This document shows, piece by piece, positions 1-7,182 of a DNA stretch of 13,224 nucleotides. A program made the position numbers and the translations under genes. The stretch lies in NCBI GenBank assembly GCA_035458865.1, contig DATHYZ010000210.1, forward strand, positions 1 through 13,224, written 5' to 3'. Each line of letters starts with the position of its first letter. Position 1 is the first letter of the stretch. This DNA comes from DATHYZ01 sp035458865. GTDB lineage: Bacteria > Chloroflexota > Limnocylindria > Limnocylindrales > CSP1-4. The notes under the pieces were generated by a model. The model made no database searches. It was not told the DNA's origin and saw only the letters and a program-made list of their open reading frames with translations.

Positions 1-1183
1 GGCGACCACGCATCCAGCGGAAGGCACGCAGGGCGTCACGCCGGCTGATCACCAGGACGATCGCGGTCAGGACGAAGTACACGATCGTGATCGTCCCGCG
101 CGTGTCCGGCAGGAGCATCTGGACGATGAAGAGCCCGAACAGGGCTGCCGCGCCGATGAGGGACAGCCGCAGGTTCAACAGCAGGGCCACGGCGAACAGG
201 GACTGCGCCGCGGTCAGGAGGATCTCGTCCTGCTGGCGGGCGTCCAGCGGCAGCGACGCGGGCTCGCCCAGGCCGAAGGAGTACACGAGCGGGAGCATGG
301 CCACGAGCAGGGTCCACTGGTTGATCTTCGAGCTGACGAGCGTGCCCAGGGCGGCCGTCGAGGCGCCCCGCCAGGCGAAGAGCGCCACGACCACGAACTC
401 GGGGGCCTCGGAGGCGAGCGGCGCGAGCCACTGGACCAGCAGGAACTCGTCGATGCCGACGGACACGCCGGTCGCGACCAGGCTGGTCGCGAAGGGCTTG
501 GCCACGAGCAGGATGGCGACCGCGGCGACGAGGGCAAGGGCCGCCACCGCCGCCCGGCGGGCCCAGACCGGCAGGCTCCCGATGAGGAGTGCCGGGCCGA
601 CCAGGTGCGGCGGCTCGGCGGGAAGTCGCGCCACCCGCCAGATGTAGAAGACGAAGAACCCGACCAGCACGACCATGTCCACCAGGGCGATGGCGCCGCG
701 GAACGGGAGCGTGAAGGCATAGACGGTCGCCGCCAGCAGGACGACCAGCTCGAGGCCGTGGCCTTCCTGCAGCTCGATCGACGTCTTGCGGAAGCGGATC
801 CAGGCCAGGACGACGACCATCGGCCAGGCGACGCCGATCAGGAGCCGGTTGGCGCCGGTCATGTTGGCCACCGCATAGCCGGCGTAGGCCGGATCCTCGG
901 CCGCCAGGTAGGCGAAGGTGGCGTCGACCACGTACTCGGGGAGGATCGCGATCAGGGCCAGGAGCGCGAGGGCGAGACCCTGGCTGAAGTCGAGCTGGAC
1001 GACCTCGGCCGCCCAGGACAGCAGGAAGGCCGCACCGACGATGGCGATCCCGTAGACGAGCGCCCTGATCGGGTCGGCAAGGTCGACGCCGCCGAGCACG
1101 AGATAGGCCCCGGGCACCATGACCGCGGCGGCGATGGCGACGAGCAGCCAGCCCCGGGGGGAGGGACGGAGCGGTTCGGTCAT
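1..1183 (-). CDS. Sodium/calcium exchanger (CaCA) family membrane protein, C-terminus cut off by the window edge
   Basis: Translating the minus strand from the ATG at 1183 gives an open frame of 394 codons that runs off position 1. It is strongly hydrophobic, with about ten predicted membrane segments. Two inverted alpha-repeats typical of cation/Ca2+ exchangers are visible. Repeat 1 (about residues 54-117) has E60, P82-E83 and the later motif GANRLLIG. Repeat 2 (about 245-295) has LASEAPEF with P261-E262, then SSKINQWTLL. The paired acidic residues in these repeats bind Na+/Ca2+ in the family. The likely role is cation antiport across the cytoplasmic membrane; the transported ion is not settled, and relatives are often labelled sodium:proton exchangers. 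The start lies 33 bp after the hyuB1 stop on the same strand, so co-transcription is likely. No good Shine-Dalgarno sequence is visible. Plus-strand and other minus-strand frames here are GC-driven shadows. Confidence 0.88.
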   Translation of the reverse strand, partial: MTEPLRPSPRGWLLVAIAAAVMVPGAYLVLGGVDLADPIRALVYGIAIVGAAFLLSWAAEVVQLDFSQGLALALLALIAILPEYVVDATFAYLAAEDPAYAGYAVANMTGANRLLIGVAWPMVVVLAWIRFRKTSIELQEGHGLELVVLLAATVYAFTLPFRGAIALVDMVVLVGFFVFYIWRVARLPAEPPHLVGPALLIGSLPVWARRAAVAALALVAAVAILLVAKPFATSLVATGVSVGIDEFLLVQWLAPLASEAPEFVVVALFAWRGASTAALGTLVSSKINQWTLLVAMLPLVYSFGLGEPASLPLDARQQDEILLTAAQSLFAVALLLNLRLSLIGAAALFGLFIVQMLLPDTRGTITIVYFVLTAIVLVISRRDALRAFRWMRGR

Positions 1184-1216
1184 GGAGCGGATGTTCGCAT
1201 GCCCACGGCCGGCGTA

Positions 1217-2920
1217 TCAGGCGTCCGACGACCCCTTCGCCTCCGCGCCGGGTACGGCGAGCCCGGGGGAGTCATAGGCGGTGCCGGCCACGTCCTCGGA
1301 GAGCCGACCCTCTCGGATGTCGCGAGCGACGAGCGAGGGGTCACGCTCGGATGGCGGCCCGAACCCTCCGCCGCCCCCCGTCCGCACGACCAGGCGATCG
1401 CCCCTCCCGACATGGATCCGGCGCTTGGTGATGACCTCGCTGATCCCATCGGCACGCTCGAGCGTCACCAGCGCGGGTCGCCCCGCCGATCCGCCCTCGC
1501 TGCCCCAGGCGGCGTGGGCCGGGCTGCTCTGCTCCGTGTAGGCGACCAGGTCGCAGTCGTCGGTGAACACGTACTCGCGCACGATCCCCTGGCCGCCCCG
1601 GAACCGTCCGTGGCCGGCGGAGTCGGTCTCGAGCTCCGTCCGGGCGATCCGCACCGGGTACTGCATCTCGCAGACCTCGGCCGGGAGGATGCCGACGTTC
1701 CCGAGGTAGGTGTCGACCCCGTCGAGCCCGTCCCCGGAGGCGGTCCCGCCCATCCCGCCGCCGAGGTCGTCCTGGATGACGGTCGCGTCGCCGGTCCGGG
1801 GATGGCGCCCCTCCGCCGCCAGGCTCGAGAACCCGACGAACGCACCCGCCACACCGCTCTCCGGGTACAGCTGCTGGAACGCCCGCACGATCGTGTCGGT
1901 GATGCGCTGGGACGTGAGATGGCGGAGGCTCACGGCTGCCGGATAGACGGGGTCCACCAGGGACCCGCGAGGCAGGCTCACCCGGATGGCCCGGGCCGTG
2001 CCGCTGTTCGGCGGGGCCTCGGGGTCGAAGATCGCCTTGACGGCGAACAGCACCGCCGCCATGACCGCCGATCGCGGTGCGTTCATGCCTCCGGCCATCT
2101 GGGGCGCCGTCCCGTCGAAGTCGACCTCGACCTCGTCGCCCCGAACGCGGACCGTGACCTCGATCCGGATGTCGTCGCTCCCGACCCCGTCGTTGTCGAG
2201 GTAGCCCACGGCTGTCGAGCTCCCGTCGGGACGCTGTCGGATGGCATGGCGAAGACGTCGCTCGGTCTGCGCGATGACCTCCTGCATCACGCCGTCGACC
2301 GTGTCGAGCCCGTAGCGGCCGATGAGACCGATGATCCGGGTCCCGCCGAGCTTCACGGCCGCGGTCTGGGCCCGCAGGTCGCCGAGCGTGGCCCGCGGCT
2401 CGCGAACGTTCGCCTCGATGTAGCGGAGGAGCGGCACGACCGGCCGGCCCGCCTCGTACAGCCGCAGCGGAGGGAACCGCAGCCCCTCCTCGAAGATCGA
2501 CCGGTTCGCGTAGCCCTCGGTCCCGGGGTTCGTCCCGCCGATGTCGACGTGGTGGGCCAGCGTCCCCGTCCAGGCGACGAGCCGGTCCTCGTGGAACACG
2601 GGGGCGAAGAGGTGGATGTCGGGCGTATGCGTGCCGCCGCGATAGGGGTCGTTGGCGATGAAGATGTCGCCGGGCGCCAGGGTCTGGCGCGGATGGTCCT
2701 CGATGAGGGCCTGGAGGGCGAAGGCCATCGCTCCGAGGAGCGCCGGGATCGTCTCCGACTGGGCCGCCATCTCGCCCCGCGGGGTGAAGACCCCGCAGGA
2801 GTAGTCGAGCATCTCGCGGATGATGGGTGAGTAGGAGCTGCGTCGGAGCGACTCGCTCATCTCGCTGGTCGTCGCGACGAGCGCGCTGCCGACGGTCGCG
2901 GCGGTGATCGGGTCGATCAT
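1217..2920 (-). CDS. Hydantoinase B/oxoprolinase family protein (HyuB1)
   Basis: The 567-residue protein spans the whole Hydantoinase_B domain. It is the ring-opening or carboxylating subunit that pairs with an ATP-using HyuA. Conserved blocks seen are RRSSYSPIIREMLD (26-39), IANDPYRGGTHTPDIH (88-103), GTLAHHVDIGG (119-129), GGGMGG (387-392) and the glycine run GGGGGFGPP (515-523). The tail after the glycine run is 44 residues long, as in many relatives. D39, H98, D101 and H123 or H124 fall where the caprolactamase B subunit binds its metal (residues recalled from that structure, not computed), so the active site looks intact. The ATG overlaps the hyuA1 stop as ATGA, and a GGAG (complement of 2927-2930) sits 6 nt upstream, supporting this start and translational coupling. 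Substrate is unknown: 5-oxoproline, N-methylhydantoin, lactams and ketones are all used in the family. Cytosolic, no signal peptide. Confidence 0.93.
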   Translation of the reverse strand: MIDPITAATVGSALVATTSEMSESLRRSSYSPIIREMLDYSCGVFTPRGEMAAQSETIPALLGAMAFALQALIEDHPRQTLAPGDIFIANDPYRGGTHTPDIHLFAPVFHEDRLVAWTGTLAHHVDIGGTNPGTEGYANRSIFEEGLRFPPLRLYEAGRPVVPLLRYIEANVREPRATLGDLRAQTAAVKLGGTRIIGLIGRYGLDTVDGVMQEVIAQTERRLRHAIRQRPDGSSTAVGYLDNDGVGSDDIRIEVTVRVRGDEVEVDFDGTAPQMAGGMNAPRSAVMAAVLFAVKAIFDPEAPPNSGTARAIRVSLPRGSLVDPVYPAAVSLRHLTSQRITDTIVRAFQQLYPESGVAGAFVGFSSLAAEGRHPRTGDATVIQDDLGGGMGGTASGDGLDGVDTYLGNVGILPAEVCEMQYPVRIARTELETDSAGHGRFRGGQGIVREYVFTDDCDLVAYTEQSSPAHAAWGSEGGSAGRPALVTLERADGISEVITKRRIHVGRGDRLVVRTGGGGGFGPPSERDPSLVARDIREGRLSEDVAGTAYDSPGLAVPGAEAKGSSDA

Positions 2921-4962
2921 GGCTCGCTCCGCTCGATGACGAGGCTGTCGAGAGCGGCGACCCGCGCCGTGTAGCCGGGTGGCACGAGCACGGTCGTGTC
3001 GAGCTGCTCGACGATGGCGGGGCCGACGAGCCGGTCCCCGGGTCCGACCGCGGCCCGATCGAGCACCCGGGCCTCGACGAAGGCTCCCACCTCCGCGAAC
3101 CAGGCGCGTCGGGAACGATCGCGCCCTGGCAGGCGGGCAGGTGCGCCCTCGTGTCGTGTCGTCGGCCGCGGGAAGCGGCCGGTGGCGACGACACGAACGG
3201 CGACCGACTCCACGGGCTGGTCCGGGGCGGCGTGGCCGTAGACGCGCTCATGCTGGGCATGGAAGCGCTCGACGACCCGGGCCACCGACTCGCCGGGTCC
3301 GACCGGGACCGTGAGCGTCCACTCCTGTCCGATCGCCCGCAGATCGATCGCGCGCCCGAGGCCTCGGTCCGCCGGCTCGACCTGATCGGCTGCCAGCCGG
3401 TGGGCGGCCTCAATCTCCAGCTCGGCGAAGGCGCGCTCCAGTCGCGCCTCGTCCAGCTCGGCCGCGAAGGCGAGCAGGGGGCCGGAGAGGTCATGCCGAA
3501 GATCGGTCGCCAGCAGGCCGAGCGCCGAGAGCAACCCCGGCGTCCGGGGAACGCACACCGCGGGCATGCCGAGCTCGGCCGCGAGCGCTACCGCGTGGAG
3601 GGGGCCCGCCCCACCGCCCGCCACCAGGACCGAGTCCCGCAGGTCGTCGCCATGCCGGGCGGCCGTCGCACGGATGGCCCCGACCATGTTCGCGTCGGCC
3701 ACGGCCACGATCCCCCGGGCGGCCTCTTCGATGCCGAGGTCGAGCGGGCGTGCCACCGACCGCTCGATGGCGTCACGGGCCAGCTGGACGTCGAGGCGTA
3801 CCTCGCCGCCCAGGAACGCACCGGGATCGAGCCGACCGAGGACGAGGTGGGCGTCAGTCAGCGTCGGCGCGGTCCCGCCCATGCCGTAGCAGGCCGGCCC
3901 CGGGTCGGCACCGGCGCTCCGGGGACCCACCCGCAGAGCCCCGCCCGCATCGACGGTGGCGATGCTCCCACCGCCGGCCCCGATCGCCTCGACCTCGAGG
4001 GTCGGGATCTGCAGCGGGAGGCCGGTCGGGAGCGCCATCCCGAGCCGCATCCTGGGAGCGCCGTCGACGACCACGCCGATGTCGGCGCTGGTGCCCCCGA
4101 TGTCGATCGTGACCGCCTCGGAGAAACCGGCCGCGGCCGCGACGAAGCTGCCACCGATCACGCCCGCAGCGGGCCCCGACAGGACGAGCCGGTGGGCGTG
4201 CTCGCCGGTCGACCGACGGGCCGTCGCCAGCCCGCCATTGCTCTGCATCACGTGGAGGGGGACGCGGTACCCGGCCCGCGCGAGGTCGCTTGCCAGGGTT
4301 CCGATGTAGCGGTCCAGAAGCGGCGCGAGCGAAGCGTTGGCCGCGGTCGTGGCGAACCTCGGGTACTCGCGCAGCTCCGGGCTGACCGCGCTCGAGCGGG
4401 TGACATAGAGGTCGGGCGCGACGGATCGGACGATCGCCTCGACCGCTTCCTCGTGCCGCGGATCGACGAACGAGAAGAGCATCGCGATCGCGATCGAGTC
4501 CACCCCCATGGCCACCAGCCGGCGAGCCTGGGCCTCGACCTCGTCGGCGTCGATCGGCTCGAGCTCCGTCCCGTCGAACGCGATCCGGCCGGCGATCTCG
4601 AGCCGTCGGTCCCGCGGGATCGGAACGTGTCGCTTGGCCTGCTGGAGTCGGTAGAGGGACGGACGCTGCTGGGTGCCGATCTCCAGGACGTCACGGAATC
4701 CCCGGTTCGTGAGCAGACCCGCTGCCGCCAGCTCTCCCGTGATGACCGCGTTCGTGGCGATCGTGGTGCCGTGGGCGACGAAATCGACGTCCTCGGCCTC
4801 CGACCCGGCCGCCAGGAGCAGGCGACGCAGTCCATCCCCCACGGCGAGGTGCGGTTCGCGCGGGCGCGACGGGACCTTGGCGGTCACCAGCTCGCCGACC
4901 GCCGGGTCCCACAGGACGCAGTCCGTGAAGGTGCCACCCGTGTCGATCCCGATCCGCCGCAC
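2917..4962 (-). CDS. Hydantoinase/oxoprolinase family protein, ATP-binding subunit (HyuA1)
   Basis: This 681-residue protein belongs to the HyuA family, with the domain order Hydant_A_N, Hydantoinase_A, C-terminal domain. HyuA has an ASKHA (actin-like) ATPase fold and is thought to phosphorylate the substrate, which HyuB then hydrolyses or carboxylates. Visible motifs are the phosphate loop GIDTGGTFTD (5-14), HGTTIATNAVITG (64-76), LSGPAAGV (261-268), the second phosphate motif IDIGGTSAD (286-294), IGAGGGSI (327-334), DPGPACYG (353-360) and AGGGAGPLHA (448-457). The frame stays open far upstream, but that part lies antisense to hyuA2. The GTG at 4962, giving (M)RRIGIDTGGTFTD, matches the usual family N-terminus. 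No convincing Shine-Dalgarno precedes it. The stop overlaps hyuB1 by 4 bp. It is the first gene of the leftward unit and is divergent from hyuA2. Confidence 0.93.
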   Translation of the reverse strand: MRRIGIDTGGTFTDCVLWDPAVGELVTAKVPSRPREPHLAVGDGLRRLLLAAGSEAEDVDFVAHGTTIATNAVITGELAAAGLLTNRGFRDVLEIGTQQRPSLYRLQQAKRHVPIPRDRRLEIAGRIAFDGTELEPIDADEVEAQARRLVAMGVDSIAIAMLFSFVDPRHEEAVEAIVRSVAPDLYVTRSSAVSPELREYPRFATTAANASLAPLLDRYIGTLASDLARAGYRVPLHVMQSNGGLATARRSTGEHAHRLVLSGPAAGVIGGSFVAAAAGFSEAVTIDIGGTSADIGVVVDGAPRMRLGMALPTGLPLQIPTLEVEAIGAGGGSIATVDAGGALRVGPRSAGADPGPACYGMGGTAPTLTDAHLVLGRLDPGAFLGGEVRLDVQLARDAIERSVARPLDLGIEEAARGIVAVADANMVGAIRATAARHGDDLRDSVLVAGGGAGPLHAVALAAELGMPAVCVPRTPGLLSALGLLATDLRHDLSGPLLAFAAELDEARLERAFAELEIEAAHRLAADQVEPADRGLGRAIDLRAIGQEWTLTVPVGPGESVARVVERFHAQHERVYGHAAPDQPVESVAVRVVATGRFPRPTTRHEGAPARLPGRDRSRRAWFAEVGAFVEARVLDRAAVGPGDRLVGPAIVEQLDTTVLVPPGYTARVAALDSLVIERSEP

Positions 4963-5040
4963 CGCTATGGATCCGCGTGCAGGGGACCGGAGACCGGGAC
5001 GACCGGCATGGCAAGCTGCATTGGTCCATTCTGAACGGAG
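4963..5040. promoter_or_regulatory. Divergent intergenic region between the two hyuAB units
   Basis: This 78-bp gap between the GTG of hyuA1 (minus) and the ATG of hyuA2 (plus) must hold the promoters of both units if the starts are right. It contains three direct copies of GACCGG at 4985, 4992 and 5001, and a somewhat less GC-rich stretch at 5010-5034. CATTCT (5027-5032) is a weak -10-like hexamer ending 8 nt before the ATG at 5041, which would suit a leaderless transcript. No clear -35 box is visible on either strand. The promoter role is inferred from gene geometry; exact elements are uncertain. Confidence 0.45.
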
Positions 5041-7182
5041 ATGCGGTGGCCGTGGCCGGTCATCCTGACCGGTATCACGCAGCCGGGAGGAAGAGCGACG
5101 GAACGACGGAGCGACGTCAGCGGCGAGCTGGACCGCGACTGGCTGGTCGGGATCGACGTCGGCGGGACGTTCACCGACGGCGTGGCCATCGGGCCAGCCG
5201 GCGAGACCGTCGTCGCCAAGGTCGCCAGCAGCGCCACGGATCCAGCCAGCGGCCTGATCGCGGCGGTGGACCGGCTGATCGCCGGGGGCATGCCCGGGTC
5301 CGCGGTCCGCCTCGCCTTCCACGGGACGACGATCGCAACGAACGCCGTCATCACCGGGTCCCTCGCCCCCGTGACCCTCCTCGCCACCTCCGGGGCGACG
5401 GACGTCCTCGCCTACCGCAGCGGTCGTCGGCCGCGCATGTACGACCTCCACCAACCTCGGCCCGACCAGCTGGTCCCGGCCGAGCGGCGCGTCGGGGTGG
5501 CCGAGCGGCTGCGGGACGACGGCACCGTGTACCGGCCACTCGAGTCGAGCGAGATCGAGCGGCTCCTCGTCGAGCTGGAGGACCGGCGGCCGGAGGCCGT
5601 CGCGATCAGCCTGCTGTTCAGCTACCGGAACGGCGACCACGAGCACCGCCTGGCCGAGGCGATCCACGCTCGCTGGCCATCACTGGCCGTCGCCATCTCG
5701 TCGGAGGTCGCTCGCGAGATCCGGGAGTACCCGCGGACCGTCACGACGGTCATCAACGCCGGCCTCCGGCCGGTCATCGACCGGTACCTGACCCGGGCGG
5801 CCGAGGCCCTCCAGACTCGCCTCCCCCGCGGGCGCCTCCTGGTCATGCAGTCGAGCGGCGGCAGCGTCCCGTCGGAGCAGGCGGCCCTCGAGGCCCATCG
5901 CCTGCTCGTCTCCGGGCCGGCCGGCGGGGTCGCGGCTGCCGTGGCGTCGGCGGCCGGCGCCGGTGACGGCGACGTCATCGCCCTCGACATGGGCGGCACG
6001 TCGGCCGACGTGTCGCTGATCCGCGGCGGGCAGGCCCAGGTCGTCAGCGAGCAGGACGTCGACGGCCACCCGGTCCTCGCCCCGGCGATCGACATCCGGA
6101 CGATCGGCGCGGGGGGCGGCTCCATCGTCACCGTCGATCCCGGTGGCTCGCTCCGCGTCGGCCCCGCGAGCGCCGGCTCGGATCCCGGCCCGGCGAGCTA
6201 CGGCCGCGGCGGGACGTGGCCCACGGTGACCGACGCCCATGTCATCTGCGGCGCGCTGGGCGGGGACACCCGCCTCGCCGGGACGCTGGAGCTCGACCGT
6301 CAGCGGGCGATCGAGGCCTTCGAGCCGCTCGCATCGACGCTCGGCCTCGCCGTCGAGGCGGCGGCCGAGGCGGCACTCGAGGTCGCCACGGCCGGGTTGA
6401 TCCGGGCCATCCGTGGGGTCACGGTCGAACGGGGCATCGATCCGGCCGAGTGTCGCCTGGTCGCCTACGGCGGAGCCGGCCCACTGCACGCGGGACGGCT
6501 CGTCCGCGAGCTGGGCCTGTCGGAGGCGATCATCCCCGTCACGCCGGGACTCTTCTCGGCCCGCGGGCTGCTGTCCGCCGACATCCGCTACGACCTGGCC
6601 CAGACGATCCTGACGCGCTTCGAGGACGGCGCCGAGACGATGCTCGCGGACTGGTTCTCCCGCGCCCGGTCCGAGCTGTCAGCGCGCCTCGAGGCCGACG
6701 GCATCCCGCCAGCGGCCCGGCGGTTCGAGGCCCGGGCCGACTGCCGGTACCTGGGCCAGGGCTACGAGCTCGTGGTGGCGGCGGGCAGCGGTGACCGGTC
6801 CGAGGCCGCCGGCATCGCCGAGCGGTTCCACGCCGTCCACCTGTCGACCTACGGTCACGCCGCCCCTGAGGAGCCCGTCGAGATCGTGACCGCCCGACTG
6901 GCCGCCTTCGGCGGCTTGCCGCGACTGGCTGCCGCGACGCTTCCCGCCGGCGACGAGGACCCGTCGGGGGAGGCGCTCATGGGGCATCGCTCCGTGCTGC
7001 TCCCCGGGACGGCCGATCCGCGGCCGGTCCCGGTCTTCGACCGCCCGGCTCTCCTCGCCGGCAACCGCGTGGTGGGGCCGGCCATCGTCCACCAGCTCGA
7101 CGCGACGACGGTGGTGCTCGATGGCCAGACGGCGCTGGTCGACGAGCGAGGGGACCTCCACCTGGCGGAGGACGGGCGATGA
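5041..7182 (+). CDS. Hydantoinase/oxoprolinase family protein, ATP-binding subunit (HyuA2)
   Basis: This is a second HyuA-family ASKHA ATPase subunit, 713 residues from the ATG at 5041. Core motifs are VGIDVGGTFTDG (36-47), HGTTIATNAVITG (94-106), VSGPAGGV (290-297), LDMGGTSAD (315-323), IGAGGGSI (355-362) and YGGAGPLHA in the C-terminal half. It aligns with HyuA1 along its length but is clearly diverged, so this is not a recent duplication. The usually conserved DPGPACYG block reads DPGPASYG, with Ser386 replacing Cys. The family motif normally begins a few residues from the N-terminus, whereas here about 35 residues come first. GGAG directly abuts the ATG, which is too close for a normal ribosome site, and no other ATG or GTG lies in frame before the motif. 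Start codon is uncertain; identity is not. The stop overlaps hyuB2 (ATGA). Confidence 0.92.
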   Translation: MRWPWPVILTGITQPGGRATERRSDVSGELDRDWLVGIDVGGTFTDGVAIGPAGETVVAKVASSATDPASGLIAAVDRLIAGGMPGSAVRLAFHGTTIATNAVITGSLAPVTLLATSGATDVLAYRSGRRPRMYDLHQPRPDQLVPAERRVGVAERLRDDGTVYRPLESSEIERLLVELEDRRPEAVAISLLFSYRNGDHEHRLAEAIHARWPSLAVAISSEVAREIREYPRTVTTVINAGLRPVIDRYLTRAAEALQTRLPRGRLLVMQSSGGSVPSEQAALEAHRLLVSGPAGGVAAAVASAAGAGDGDVIALDMGGTSADVSLIRGGQAQVVSEQDVDGHPVLAPAIDIRTIGAGGGSIVTVDPGGSLRVGPASAGSDPGPASYGRGGTWPTVTDAHVICGALGGDTRLAGTLELDRQRAIEAFEPLASTLGLAVEAAAEAALEVATAGLIRAIRGVTVERGIDPAECRLVAYGGAGPLHAGRLVRELGLSEAIIPVTPGLFSARGLLSADIRYDLAQTILTRFEDGAETMLADWFSRARSELSARLEADGIPPAARRFEARADCRYLGQGYELVVAAGSGDRSEAAGIAERFHAVHLSTYGHAAPEEPVEIVTARLAAFGGLPRLAAATLPAGDEDPSGEALMGHRSVLLPGTADPRPVPVFDRPALLAGNRVVGPAIVHQLDATTVVLDGQTALVDERGDLHLAEDGR
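5056..5072. repeat. Perfect 7-bp inverted repeat near the hyuA2 start
   Basis: CCGGTCA (5056-5062) and TGACCGG (5066-5072) form a perfect inverted repeat around TCC. The arms contain the same GACCGG hexamer that occurs three times as a direct repeat in the adjoining divergent gap. It could be an operator half-site pair or a short hairpin early in the hyuA2 message. Chance is possible in DNA this rich in G and C. Confidence 0.35.
7167..7171 (+). promoter_or_regulatory. Ribosome binding site for hyuB2
   Basis: GGAGG lies 7 nt upstream of the ATG at 7179, inside the last codons of hyuA2. It fixes the hyuB2 start and supports independent re-initiation at the ATGA junction. Confidence 0.75.

Noticed and set aside
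605..2830. Long plus-strand open frame (741 codons) opposite hyuB1 and the exchanger
   Set aside because: Its translation is low-complexity, rich in Arg, Gly, Asp and Pro, with no family motif. It lies antisense to confidently identified genes, the usual GC-driven shadow.
3151..5034. Plus-strand open frame (627 codons) opposite hyuA1
   Set aside because: Antisense to a gene with intact ASKHA motifs; the composition is shadow-like and no domain is recognisable.
4963..5667. Upstream extension of the hyuA1 frame to an ATG at 5667
   Set aside because: It would run through the divergent gap and antisense to the motif-bearing start of hyuA2. The GTG at 4962 gives the normal family N-terminus.
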